A stretch of 64,000 bases of DNA from Microlunatus lacustris (lineage in GTDB: Bacteria; Actinomycetota; Actinomycetes; Propionibacteriales; Propionibacteriaceae), in the NCBI GenBank assembly GCA_039527025.1, contig BAAAJN010000006.1, positions 252,648 through 316,647 on the forward strand. Direction: 5' to 3'. A program made the position numbers and the translations under genes. Positions 16,139-24,501 of the stretch are shown piece by piece (position 1 is the stretch's first letter; each line of letters starts with the position of its first letter). The notes below the pieces were generated by a model, which saw only the letters and a list, made by a program, of their open reading frames with translations, had not been told where the DNA came from and searched no databases.

Positions 16139-18169
16139 ATGCAGACCCTGCCCATGCTCGGCCAGACCCACGGGAACCGCAGCGCGGTGACCTGCCACCT
16201 CAAGTGCGACAGCGCGTGCGCCCACCCCGCCCCCAACACCTCGGACGCCCCGAGCTTCCGCGACGTGGCCAGCACCCAGCTGAGCCGCCGCACGCTGCTG
16301 GCCGGCGCCGGGGCCGGTGCCCTGGCGCTCAGCACCACCCTGCCGACCCTCGCGCCGCAGCAGGCTGCCGCCGCCCCGACGAGCGCCGCGGCCGCCGGGC
16401 GCCGGGCGCCCCGGAGCCCGCTCGCCTTCGACCCCATCACCTCGGTGGCCGACACCGTGGACGCCGTCACCGTGCCGAAGGGCTACCGCTGGAACACCAT
16501 CCTGCGCTGGGGCGACCCGCTGTTCCACACCTCGCCGGCCTTCGACCCGACGCACCCCGACGCCGAGGCGCAGGAGGAGCAGTTCGGGTACAACAACGAC
16601 TACCTCGACATCATGGTCACCGACCGGCGCGGCCGCGAGGCGCTGCTGGTCTGCAACCACGAGTACACCAACCGCGCGATCATGTTCCCGCCGACCGCCG
16701 ACGACGCGGCCGAGGCCGAGGTGCTGCGGACGCTGATGGCCGCGCACGGCATGAGCGTGGTGGACCTGCGCCGCGGCGGCAAGGGCCGGCCGTGGCGCTA
16801 CGTCCGCGGCGGTGAGCACAACCGCCGGATCACCGCGAACACCCTCTTCCAGCTGACCGGCCCCGCCGCCGGCAGCGAGCTGGTCCGCACGGCCGCCGAC
16901 CCCAGCGGCACCCGGGTCAAGGGCACTTTCGGCAACTGCGCCGGCGGCACCACCCCGTGGGGCACCGTTCTGTCGGGCGAGGAGAACTTCAACGGCTACT
17001 TCCGGGCCGACCCCACCGCGAAGGGCTCCAAGCGGTACGGGCTCACCGACGCCCCGAGCGTCTACGGCTGGGAGGCCATCGACCCCCGGTTCGACGCGCG
17101 CGAGGGCGACCACGTCAACGAGCCGAACCGCTTCGGTTACATCGTCGAGATCGACCCGAGCGACCCGGACTCGACGCCGCGCAAGCACACCGCGATGGGC
17201 CGCTTCAAGCACGAGGGCGCCAACGTGCACATCGGCCGCGACGGCACCGTCGCCGCCTACATGGGCGACGACGAGCGCTTCGACTACCTCTACAAGTTCG
17301 TCAGCCGGTGGAAGTACCGCCCGGGCTCCAGCAAGGCAGCCCGTCGGCACAACCTCAAGCTGCTCACCGAGGGCGACCTCTACGTGGCCCGCTTCAGCGG
17401 CAGCCAGAAGCCGACGAACGACAACCTCGGACGGGGCGCGTGGATCCCGCTGACCCTCGACGGCCGGTCGATGGTCCCCGGCTTCACCGTCGAGGAGGTG
17501 CTGGTGCACACCCGGCTCGCCGCCGACGTCGTCAAGCCGACCCCGATGGACCGCTGCGAGGACGTGGAGCCCAACCCCCGCACCGGCAAGGTCTACGTCG
17601 CCTGCACCAACAACGACCGCCGCGGCGTCGGCGCCAACCCGGCTCCGGACCCGGCCAACCCGCGCCCGGCGAACAAGAACGGCCACGTCATCGAGATCAC
17701 CGAGCGGCACGGGGACCCGGGCGCCACGTCGTTCGACTGGAACCTGTTCCTGGTCTGCGGCGACACCGACCAGGCCGGCACCTACTTCGGCGGCTACGAG
17801 GGCCCGGTCGCCCCGATCTCCTGCCCGGACAACGTCGCCTTCGACTCCGGCGGCAACCTGTGGATCTCCACCGACGGCCAGCCGAGCTCGATCGGCAAGA
17901 ACGACGGGCTGTTCCGGGTGCCGCTGGAGGGCGAGGACCGCGGGCACGTCGTCCAGTTCCTCGCCGTCCCCACCCAGGCGGAGACCTGCGGGCCGGTCAT
18001 CCACGACCGCGACGGGTCGGTGTTCGTCGCCGTCCAGCACCCGGGCGAGGACGGCAGCTGGGAGGAGCAGATCTCCTACTTCCCCGACTACGTGGCCGCC
18101 GGCTCCCGGCCCCGCAAGGGCGCCTGGCGCGGGCCCCGTCCCTCGGTGATCCAGGTCACCCAGGACTGA
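16139..18169 (+). CDS. phoX: PhoX-type alkaline phosphatase (DUF839), Tat-exported
   Basis: A 676-residue secreted phosphatase of the calcium/iron PhoX family, releasing phosphate from organic esters outside the membrane. The twin-arginine motif SRRTLLAGAGAGALAL is at residues 49-64. An unusually long 48-residue n-region precedes it with three closely spaced cysteines (CHLKCDSAC). The iron-site cysteine lies in FGNCAGGTTPWGTVLSGEEN near residue 265. Further conserved blocks are MGRFKHEGAN, YMGDDERFDYLYKFV and CPDNVAFDSGGNLWISTDGQ. GGAG lies five bases before the ATG. It stands alone between the methyltransferase homologue and a convergent sulfotransferase-like gene. No PhoP box was recognised. 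Confidence 0.95.
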   Translation: MQTLPMLGQTHGNRSAVTCHLKCDSACAHPAPNTSDAPSFRDVASTQLSRRTLLAGAGAGALALSTTLPTLAPQQAAAAPTSAAAAGRRAPRSPLAFDPITSVADTVDAVTVPKGYRWNTILRWGDPLFHTSPAFDPTHPDAEAQEEQFGYNNDYLDIMVTDRRGREALLVCNHEYTNRAIMFPPTADDAAEAEVLRTLMAAHGMSVVDLRRGGKGRPWRYVRGGEHNRRITANTLFQLTGPAAGSELVRTAADPSGTRVKGTFGNCAGGTTPWGTVLSGEENFNGYFRADPTAKGSKRYGLTDAPSVYGWEAIDPRFDAREGDHVNEPNRFGYIVEIDPSDPDSTPRKHTAMGRFKHEGANVHIGRDGTVAAYMGDDERFDYLYKFVSRWKYRPGSSKAARRHNLKLLTEGDLYVARFSGSQKPTNDNLGRGAWIPLTLDGRSMVPGFTVEEVLVHTRLAADVVKPTPMDRCEDVEPNPRTGKVYVACTNNDRRGVGANPAPDPANPRPANKNGHVIEITERHGDPGATSFDWNLFLVCGDTDQAGTYFGGYEGPVAPISCPDNVAFDSGGNLWISTDGQPSSIGKNDGLFRVPLEGEDRGHVVQFLAVPTQAETCGPVIHDRDGSVFVAVQHPGEDGSWEEQISYFPDYVAAGSRPRKGAWRGPRPSVIQVTQD

Positions 18170-18173
18170 GGAC

Positions 18174-18209
18174 CGGCTGCGGCTCCGCTCACCCGCGGGG
18201 CCGCAGCCG
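18174..18209. terminator. Convergent stem-loop after phoX
   Basis: CGGCTGCGGC (18174-18183) pairs with GCCGCAGCCG (18200-18209), a perfect 10-bp stem with a 16-base loop. It begins just after the phoX stop and overlaps the last codons of the convergent sulfotransferase-like gene. Confidence 0.65.
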
Positions 18210-19412
18210 TCGTCCGGCGGCCCGCCGGAGCCGCGTGGCCACCTCGCCGACGAGCTCGGCGCTGCGCACGTCGCGCAGCCGCCGGTCTCGACGGTCGCGC
18301 TCGGCGCGGTCCGCCAGGAACGCGCCCCGGCCCAGGGCCGCGGAGAGGGTGCCGACGACCATCGCCGCGGCGGCGTCGACCGGGACGCTCGCGGTCCGGG
18401 CCGGCGGTTCGTCCTGCCCCGCGGCCGGTCTGGCGAGCACCTCGAGGTCGCCGACCACCCGGACCCCACTGGCCGCGATGCCGTCGGCGTAGCGCCGGCC
18501 GAGCTCGGAGGCCCGGTCCGCAGCCCAGCGGGGCAGCTGCAGGAGGGTCTCCCTGGCGCCCGGCGTGCGCGCCTGCAGCAGCCGCGCGATCCCGCCCTCC
18601 CGCAGCAGGACCTCGTAGTCGCCCCACTCCACACCCTGGCCCTTGACCGCCCGGTTGACCTGGCGCATCAGCTCCGACTCCGGCAAGGACATCGAGCGGT
18701 TGGCCTGCAGCCCGCCCAGGGAGGAGTCGACCAGGAAGCCGGGCGGCAGGTCGAGCAGGGCCTCGAAGGCGTCGGTCAGCTGGGTCGGCCGGGCCTTGTC
18801 CACCACGACCGCCGTCACGTGCTCCGCCCCCGCCGCGGCCGCCCAGCGCCGGACGACGCCTGCCTGGTCGTTGCGCCGGTGGAAGGACGGCGTCACCTTC
18901 TGCTCGGGCGGGTCGGCCAGCACCGCGCGGAGCCAGCGCTCGAAGGTGTGGGTGGTGCCACCCTTGAGGTACTGCTGCCACGACGACACCAGGACGGCGG
19001 CGAACGGGCGCAGGGTGACCACCACCTGGATCGGCTCGCCGAGCTCCTCGACGAAGCGCGCCGCGGCCTCGTCGTCGGCCTCCGAGGCGAACTCGTGGCT
19101 GATCCAGACCCGGCGCCGGGTCTCGGCCCGCACCTCGGTCATCAGCCGATCCCAGTGCCGCCGCGGGGGGACGACGGCGCCGGGGCCGTTCCAGCCCCAG
19201 CGCCGGCCCATCAGCGCCGACACCGCTTCGCGGTGGTTGATGCCGCCGCCCGGGTAGCGCACCCCCGCCGCCAGCAGGTCCGCCCGGCGGGCCTGGGCCG
19301 TCGTCTGCAGGGCCGTGGTCCCGGTCTTCGGCAGGCCGATGTGCAGCAGCCGTGCGCCGGCCGGCAGCGGCGGGGTCAGCCGAGCGGGCCCGCCGGGGTC
19401 AGCGGTCTCCAA
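18189..19412 (-). CDS. Sulfotransferase-like P-loop protein
   Basis: A 407-residue protein with a 5'-phosphosulfate loop-like motif, LLHIGLPKTGTTALQT, at about residues 24-39, which matches the PAPS-binding PxxGTT(S/T) of sulfotransferases. A later VVVTLRPFAAVLVSSWQQYL resembles the 3'-phosphate-binding segment (RxP...S). The TTG at 19412 is well supported by AGGAGG six bases upstream. No membrane segment is visible. The acceptor is unknown; the family includes exopolysaccharide, lipid and glycan sulfotransferases, and no glycan cluster is adjacent. Confidence 0.75.
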   Translation of the reverse strand: METADPGGPARLTPPLPAGARLLHIGLPKTGTTALQTTAQARRADLLAAGVRYPGGGINHREAVSALMGRRWGWNGPGAVVPPRRHWDRLMTEVRAETRRRVWISHEFASEADDEAAARFVEELGEPIQVVVTLRPFAAVLVSSWQQYLKGGTTHTFERWLRAVLADPPEQKVTPSFHRRNDQAGVVRRWAAAAGAEHVTAVVVDKARPTQLTDAFEALLDLPPGFLVDSSLGGLQANRSMSLPESELMRQVNRAVKGQGVEWGDYEVLLREGGIARLLQARTPGARETLLQLPRWAADRASELGRRYADGIAASGVRVVGDLEVLARPAAGQDEPPARTASVPVDAAAAMVVGTLSAALGRGAFLADRAERDRRDRRLRDVRSAELVGEVATRLRRAAGRRLRPRG

Positions 19413-19537
19413 CTGGGTCCTCCTGTGGACGTGGGCGGGGCCCCGGGGCGCCCGTCGAGAGCCCCCACGCTAGGCCGCGGTTCCTCAAGATCGACTCAGG
19501 GGCACTCGCGCCGCCGCCGATCCCGGCCAGCCGGTGC

Positions 19538-19549
19538 TACCTTCCCAGC
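19538..19549 (+). promoter_or_regulatory. Extended -10 of a probable leaderless transcript
   Basis: TGCTACCTT contains an extended -10 (TGN then TACCTT at 19538-19543). Six bases follow and then the ATG at 19550, so transcription would start on or next to the start codon. No Shine-Dalgarno sequence is present. Confidence 0.5.
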
Positions 19550-19630
19550 ATGAACAGAGGAATTATCGGAACCATCGTCGGTGTGCTCGTCGTGATCATC
19601 CTCGTGCTGGTGATCATGCGCCTGGCCTGA
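19550..19630 (+). CDS. 26-residue single-span membrane microprotein
   Basis: Encodes MNRGIIGTIVGVL and then a run of Val/Ile/Leu ending IMRLA: one continuous hydrophobic helix of about 20 residues with Arg at both ends. There is no ribosome binding site, but a good extended -10 lies at the distance expected for a leaderless message. It sits between the sulfotransferase-like gene (divergent) and the lut operon (convergent, ten bases away). The Ile and Asn codons include AT-ending choices (ATT, GGA, AGA) rarely seen in the surrounding genes. Family unknown; a regulatory or membrane-stabilising role would be guesswork. Confidence 0.55.
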   Translation: MNRGIIGTIVGVLVVIILVLVIMRLA

Positions 19631-19640
19631 GCCAGGGAGA

Positions 19641-20294
19641 TCACCGCTCGACGACGAGCACCTCAAGTGTGCGCGGTCCGTGCACGCCCTCCACCCGGTT
19701 CAGCTCGATGTCACTGGTCGCACTCGGACCGCTGATCATCGTCGTCGGCCGGGTGACATCGAGGGCGCGCACGGCCTGCGGCACGTCAGCCACCACCTGC
19801 CCGGGCAGCACCACGCACAGGTGGTAGTCGGGGATCAGGCTGACCACCCGCCGTCCCTGGCCCGCACTCCCGTCCAGCACCAACGTCCCCGTCTCGGCCA
19901 CCGCGAGGGCACAGCCGGAGAGCACCCCGTCGAGCTCGTCGAGCTCCGCCACCGCCAGCTGGCCCTCCGCGTGCGGGCCGTCGGTCCGCACGTCCACGTC
20001 GGCCTCCAGCCGGCCGAGCCAGGCCGGGTCCAGCCCGGCCGGCACCACCAGCCCGCGGACCCCCCGCTCCCGCAGCGCCACCGCCACCGTCGCCGGCAGC
20101 TCCTCGGCGGAGCACCGCCGCACCAGGGCCTTGTAGTCGAGCAGCCGGTCCACCAGGCGCTCGACCAGGGCGTCGTGACCCAGGTCCGACGTCGTCCGGT
20201 ACCCCCGGGCCAGCCCGTCGTAGCGCAGGTCCGGCGGCGGCGCGGCCGCATGTGCGGCCCGGATCCGGGCCAGCACCTCCTCGCGCGCGCTCAC
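19641..20294 (-). CDS. lutC: Lactate utilisation protein LutC (LUD domain)
   Basis: A 217-residue LUD-domain protein, third component of the LutABC L-lactate oxidation complex. Signatures are the N-terminal helix AREEVLARIRAAH and the LUD core VAETGTLVLD...RVVSLIPDYHLCVV, then TMISGPSATSDIELNRVEGVHGPRTLEVLVV at the end. The GTG start at 20294 overlaps the lutB stop (GTGA). It acts with LutA and LutB to convert L-lactate to pyruvate in the cytoplasm. Confidence 0.95.
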   Translation of the reverse strand: MSAREEVLARIRAAHAAAPPPDLRYDGLARGYRTTSDLGHDALVERLVDRLLDYKALVRRCSAEELPATVAVALRERGVRGLVVPAGLDPAWLGRLEADVDVRTDGPHAEGQLAVAELDELDGVLSGCALAVAETGTLVLDGSAGQGRRVVSLIPDYHLCVVLPGQVVADVPQAVRALDVTRPTTMISGPSATSDIELNRVEGVHGPRTLEVLVVER

Positions 20295-21787
20295 TGCACG
20301 TCCTGCGACGGCGCCGCGGTGTGCTCGGCGGCCCACCAGTCGCGGAAGGTCTGCTGCGGCGGCCGGGCGAGGTCCCGGGTCGCCGTCCACTGCGCCGCCA
20401 CCGGGAGCGGCACGTCCCCGATCACCCCGCGGCGACGACCCAGCACCCGTCCGAGCCGGCCGCTGCGCAGGGCCAGGGTCCAGCGGGTCGGGTTGCTCAT
20501 CACCCAGGCCGCCGCCTTCATCGCGCTCGCCTCGACGCTCGGCACCCGGTGCTCGGCGGCGTAGGTCTCGGTGTGCTCGGCCCGCAGGTGCACCAGGATG
20601 CTCGGGATGTCGATCTTGACCGGGCAGACGTCGTAGCAGGCCCCGCAGAGCGACGACGCGTACGGCAGCGACGCGTTGTCCTCGATGCCGGTCAGCTGCG
20701 GGGACAGGATCGCGCCGATCGGGCCCGGGTAGACCGAGCCGTAGGCGTGCCCGCCGGCCCGCTCGTACACCGGGCAGACGTTCAGGCAGGCGCTGCAGCG
20801 GATGCAGTTGAGCGCGTCCCGGCCCTGCGCGTCCGACAGCACCGCCGTCCGGCCGTTGTCCAGCAGCACCAGGTGGAAGGCCTGCGGGCCGTCACCCGGG
20901 GTGACCCCGGTCCACATCGACGTGTAGGGGTTCATCCGCTCACCCGTCGACGAGCGCGGCAGCAGCTGCAGGAAGACCTCGAGGTCCTCGGCCCGAGGCA
21001 CCAGCTTCTCGATGCCCATCACGGTGATCAGCGTCTCGGGCAGGGTCAGGCACATCCGGCCGTTGCCCTCGGACTCCACGACGGCCAGCGTCCCCGTCCC
21101 GGCCACGGCGAAGTTGGCTCCGCTCACCGCGACCTTGGCGGACAGGAACTTCCGCCGCAGGTGCTGCCGGGCGGCCGCGGCCAGCGCGGCGGGTTCGTCA
21201 CTCAGCCCCGGGTCGACGTCGGCCATCTCGCGCAGGAAGATCTCCCGGATCTCGGCCCGGTTGCGGTGGATGGCCGGCACCAGGATGTGCGACGGCTTGT
21301 CGTGCCCCAGCTGGACGATCAGCTCGGCCAGATCGGTCTCGAAGGCGGCGATGCCCGCTGCCTCCAGCGCCTCGTTGAGGGCGATCTCCTGGGTGGCCAT
21401 CGACTTCACCTTGACCACCTCGTCGGCACCGGTGGCCCGGACCAGCTCGACGACGATCCGGTTGGCCTCCTCGGCGTCGCGGGCCCAGTGCACCACCCCG
21501 CCGCGGGCGGTGACCGCCTCTTCGAGCTGGACCAGGTACTCGGGCAGGTGGGCCATGGTGTGCACCTTGAGCTGGCGGCCGGCTTCGCGCAGCTCCTCCC
21601 AGTCGGGCAGCTCGGCGACGACGGCCGCCCGCTTCGCCCGGATGGTGCTGGTCGCCTTGCCGAGGTTGCGGCGCAGCTGGGTGTCGGTGAGGGAGTGGCG
21701 GGCGGCGTCGGGGAAGCTCTCATCGCCGCGCAGGTGACCCGTCCCGCGGGGGGAGATCACCGGCATGCCCAGGTGGACCGCGCTCAT
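20291..21787 (-). CDS. lutB: Lactate utilisation iron-sulfur protein LutB
   Basis: A 498-residue protein combining a LUD domain (about residues 60-300, with VKSMATQEIALNEALE and GTLAVVESEGN) and a ferredoxin-like region with two 4Fe-4S sites: CIRCSACLNVCP from C328 and CGACYDVCP from C381. It passes electrons during L-lactate oxidation. The ATG at 21787 overlaps the lutA stop by one base (TGATG). Length and order are normal for the family. Confidence 0.96.
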   Translation of the reverse strand: MSAVHLGMPVISPRGTGHLRGDESFPDAARHSLTDTQLRRNLGKATSTIRAKRAAVVAELPDWEELREAGRQLKVHTMAHLPEYLVQLEEAVTARGGVVHWARDAEEANRIVVELVRATGADEVVKVKSMATQEIALNEALEAAGIAAFETDLAELIVQLGHDKPSHILVPAIHRNRAEIREIFLREMADVDPGLSDEPAALAAAARQHLRRKFLSAKVAVSGANFAVAGTGTLAVVESEGNGRMCLTLPETLITVMGIEKLVPRAEDLEVFLQLLPRSSTGERMNPYTSMWTGVTPGDGPQAFHLVLLDNGRTAVLSDAQGRDALNCIRCSACLNVCPVYERAGGHAYGSVYPGPIGAILSPQLTGIEDNASLPYASSLCGACYDVCPVKIDIPSILVHLRAEHTETYAAEHRVPSVEASAMKAAAWVMSNPTRWTLALRSGRLGRVLGRRRGVIGDVPLPVAAQWTATRDLARPPQQTFRDWWAAEHTAAPSQDVQ

Positions 21788-22584
21788 CAGGCCACCGCCT
21801 CCGGGCCGGCGTGCACACCGGAGTCCTGGCCACCGGCGGCCAGCACCATCGGCTGGTCCCGCGTGGCGGCCAGGATCTGGGCCAGGTGCACCGTCTTCGC
21901 CCCGGTGCGCAGCCTCGAGAGGCCACCGCCGATGTGCATCAGGCACGAGCTGTCGCCCGCGGTGCAGATCTCGGCGCCGGTACTGGTCACGTGCCGCATC
22001 TTGTCGGCCAGCATGGCGCTGGAGGTGTCGACGTTCTTGATCGCGAAGGTGCCGCCGAAGCCGCAGCACTGGTCGGCCGCCGGCAGCTCCACCAGGTCGA
22101 TCGCCTGCACGGCCTGCAGCAGCCGCAGCGGCTTGTCCCCCACCCGGAGCATCCGCAGCGAGTGGCAGGTCGGGTGGTAGGTCACCCGGTGCGGGAAGTA
22201 GGCGCCGACGTCGGTGACCCCGAGCACGTCCACCAGCAGCTCCGAGAGCTCGTAGGTCCGGGCGGCCGCCGCGGCCACCTGCTGCTGCAGCTCGGGGCTG
22301 CCGAACCGCTCCGCGACGACGGCGTGCTGGTGGCGCACGGAGCCGACGCAGGAGCCCGAGGGGGCGACGACGGCGTCGTAACCGGCGAAGGTGTCGGCGT
22401 AGCGCTGCACCATCGGCAGCGCCTGCTGCTGGTAGCCGGTGTTGACGTGCATCTGACCGCAGCAGGTCTGCTCCGGGGGGAACTCGACGCGGTGGCCGAG
22501 CCGCTCCAGCACGGTGACGGTGGCTCGCCCCACGTCGGGGAAGAGGGCGTCGGCCAGGCAGGTGATGAACAGCGCGATCCTCAT
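21787..22584 (-). CDS. lutA: Lactate utilisation protein LutA (CCG domains)
   Basis: A 265-residue cysteine-rich subunit with two CCG motifs: EQTCCGQMHVNTGY near residue 40 and ADQCCGFGGTFAIKN near residue 180. It also has APSGSCVGSVRH and YHPTCHSLR, which complete the iron-sulfur ligands. First gene of the leftward lutABC operon, starting at ATG 22584. The 168-bp region to the divergent nucleotidyltransferase gene should carry the promoter; I did not find a recognisable LutR/GntR site. Confidence 0.95.
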   Translation of the reverse strand: MRIALFITCLADALFPDVGRATVTVLERLGHRVEFPPEQTCCGQMHVNTGYQQQALPMVQRYADTFAGYDAVVAPSGSCVGSVRHQHAVVAERFGSPELQQQVAAAAARTYELSELLVDVLGVTDVGAYFPHRVTYHPTCHSLRMLRVGDKPLRLLQAVQAIDLVELPAADQCCGFGGTFAIKNVDTSSAMLADKMRHVTSTGAEICTAGDSSCLMHIGGGLSRLRTGAKTVHLAQILAATRDQPMVLAAGGQDSGVHAGPEAVA

Positions 22585-22752
22585 GGGGTCTGCGGTCAGC
22601 CTCTCGTGGGGTCTGGTGCGGCCGAGCCTAGCCGTGGCCGCCCCCGCGCCCGACCGGCTGCCCGGGGACGGGGGTCGCCCGGGTCCCTGGTGATCCCGGC
22701 TAGCGTGACGGCGGCACCGCAGGTCCACCGACGCAGGAAGAGGGGACGGTCC

Positions 22753-23535
22753 GTGCAGCATCACGAGGACACCATCGAGGGCTACGTCACCAGTGTCTCG
22801 TCGCGGCCGGAGGTGCTCGGGGTGGTGGTGGTCGGCTCGGTGGCCCGCGGGATCCCGCGGGAGGACTCCGACGTGGACGTCTACCTCGTGGTCACCGACG
22901 AGGCTTACGCCGACGCGGCGGCCCGCGGCCGGATCGCGGCGGTCAGCCAGGACGGCGTGACCTACCCGGGCGGCTACGTCGACCTCAAGCTGGCCAGCCC
23001 GGGCTATCTGGGCGCCGCCGTCGAGCGGGCCGACGACCCCACCCGGGCGTCCCTCCTCGGGGCCCGGGTGGCCTTCGACCGGGCCGGGGACCTCGCGGAC
23101 CGGATCAGCGCCATCACCACCCTGCCCGAGGAGGAGTGGTCCCGGCGGGTGGTTGCCCACCGCGCCCAGACGCGGCTGCACGGCGGCTACTTCCTGGAGC
23201 AGGCCGACCAGCTGGGCGACCCCTTCCTGCTGCAGCACGCCGCCGTCCACCTGGCGCTCTCGGCGGGCCGGGTGGCGCTGGCCACCGCCCACCGGTTCTT
23301 CGCCGGCCCGAAGTACCTCGCGGCGGCGCTGGCCGAGCTGGACCTGCCGGAGGACTTCCGCACCTCCTGGCAGCACGTGGTCCGCGGCCCCAGCGCGGCG
23401 GCCGGTCGCCTGCTGCTCGAGGCGGTCGACGGCTGGCTGGGCGACGCGGAGCCTTGTGACGCGCAGCTGTCCCGCTTCATCTCCGACAACGAGCTGGCCT
23501 GGCTGAACGGCACCGTCCCGCCCGAGTTCTGGTGA
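22753..23535 (+). CDS. Nucleotidyltransferase-domain protein (aminoglycoside adenylyltransferase-like)
   Basis: A 260-residue protein. The N-terminal Pol beta-type domain shows VVVVGSVARGIPREDSDVDVYLVV at about residues 24-46, with the GS and paired aspartates that bind Mg-NTP. The C-terminal half is helical with HAAVHLALSAGRVALATAHRFF, as in ANT/minimal nucleotidyltransferases with a helper domain. It lies alone between divergent lutA and a convergent AraC-type gene. It may modify a small molecule or be a toxin-like enzyme, but no antitoxin partner is seen. Start GTG 22753. Confidence 0.75.
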   Translation: MQHHEDTIEGYVTSVSSRPEVLGVVVVGSVARGIPREDSDVDVYLVVTDEAYADAAARGRIAAVSQDGVTYPGGYVDLKLASPGYLGAAVERADDPTRASLLGARVAFDRAGDLADRISAITTLPEEEWSRRVVAHRAQTRLHGGYFLEQADQLGDPFLLQHAAVHLALSAGRVALATAHRFFAGPKYLAAALAELDLPEDFRTSWQHVVRGPSAAAGRLLLEAVDGWLGDAEPCDAQLSRFISDNELAWLNGTVPPEFW

Positions 23536-23541
23536 TCACGC

Positions 23542-24390
23542 TCAGCCCGCGGGCGTGGTGTTGCGGGCCCGGTAGGCGGTGGGGCTCATCCCGTGCGCGC
23601 GGCGGAAGCAGCGGCTGAAGTAGTTGGGGTCGGGCCAGCCGACCTGCTGCCCGACCCAGGCGACCGGTCGGTCGGTCTGCACCAGCAGGGAGGCCGCCAT
23701 CTCCGCGCGGGTCCTGGCCAGCCAGGCCATCGGCGTGGCGCCCAGCTGGCTGCGGAACTCGCGGTGCAGGTGTGAGACCGAGTGCCCGACCGCCGCCGCC
23801 AGCTCCTCCATCGCCCAGGCCCGCTGCGGCTCCCGGCCCAGCAGCAGCACCGTCCGGCGCACGGCGGGGCTGAAGGCCGGGATCGGCACGCCGGCGTCGA
23901 GCGGGATCCGGGCCAGCTCGGCCAGCACGGTGGTGGCCAGGCCGACCACCTGGACCGCACCGGCGGTGCCCGGGCGGGCGCGGACTTCGGCCAGCTCCGC
24001 CAGGCGGGCCCGGACCCGCTCCCGAGCACCGGGGTCCAGGCGTCCCGCCGACGATCCGCCCCGGAGCAGGAAGCGGCTGAGGGCGCCGACGTCGAGCAGC
24101 CACCGCAGCTCGTGGTGCAGCAGCTCCTCACCCAGGTAGAGGTTCCCGATCACCGCCTGCTCCGGCTCGGTGTAGCCGTGCCACCGCCCGGGCCGCACCG
24201 CCGTCACCGCACCTGCGGTCAGCACCTCCCGCCCGGTCGAGGTCAGGTGGGTGACGGTGCCGCCGAGCAGCACGGCCACCTCGAGGAAGTCGTGCGTGTG
24301 CCCCTCGACCGGGGCGGACAGCGCGACCACCTGGCCGGCCCCGGGGAAGCCATCGGCGGCGAACACGTCCCGGCGGCGGAGCCTGTCCAC
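23542..24390 (-). CDS. AraC-family regulator with N-terminal cupin
   Basis: A 282-residue regulator. Residues about 25-100 form a cupin-like sensing domain (HTHDFLEVAVLLGG, then a second strand pair with PGRWHGY). The last 100 residues hold two helix-turn-helices: MEELAAAVGHSVSHLHREFRSQLG and PVAWVGQQVGWPDPNYFSRCFRRAHGMSP, the standard AraC signature. The GTG at 24390 has GGAGG about five bases upstream. It is divergent from a phytanoyl-CoA dioxygenase-like gene (start 24502) with 111 bp between, so it probably controls that gene and itself. Confidence 0.9.
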   Translation of the reverse strand: MDRLRRRDVFAADGFPGAGQVVALSAPVEGHTHDFLEVAVLLGGTVTHLTSTGREVLTAGAVTAVRPGRWHGYTEPEQAVIGNLYLGEELLHHELRWLLDVGALSRFLLRGGSSAGRLDPGARERVRARLAELAEVRARPGTAGAVQVVGLATTVLAELARIPLDAGVPIPAFSPAVRRTVLLLGREPQRAWAMEELAAAVGHSVSHLHREFRSQLGATPMAWLARTRAEMAASLLVQTDRPVAWVGQQVGWPDPNYFSRCFRRAHGMSPTAYRARNTTPAG

Positions 24391-24501
24391 AGCGCCTCCA
24401 GCAGGATCGTCCTAGCGGTCGGTCGTCCTGAGCCTAGTCACCGAGGGCCGTCGGCGGGCAGCGTGGAGCTCCCGCCCCCCGTCCAGCCCAGGGAGAACGC
24501 C

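Noticed and set aside
14936..18634. A 1232-codon open frame on the minus strand across the aldo/keto reductase, methyltransferase and phoX genes.
   Set aside because: It is antisense to three well-supported genes, has low-complexity Arg/Gly/Ala composition and no domain. It is an effect of the high GC content, which removes stop codons from other frames.
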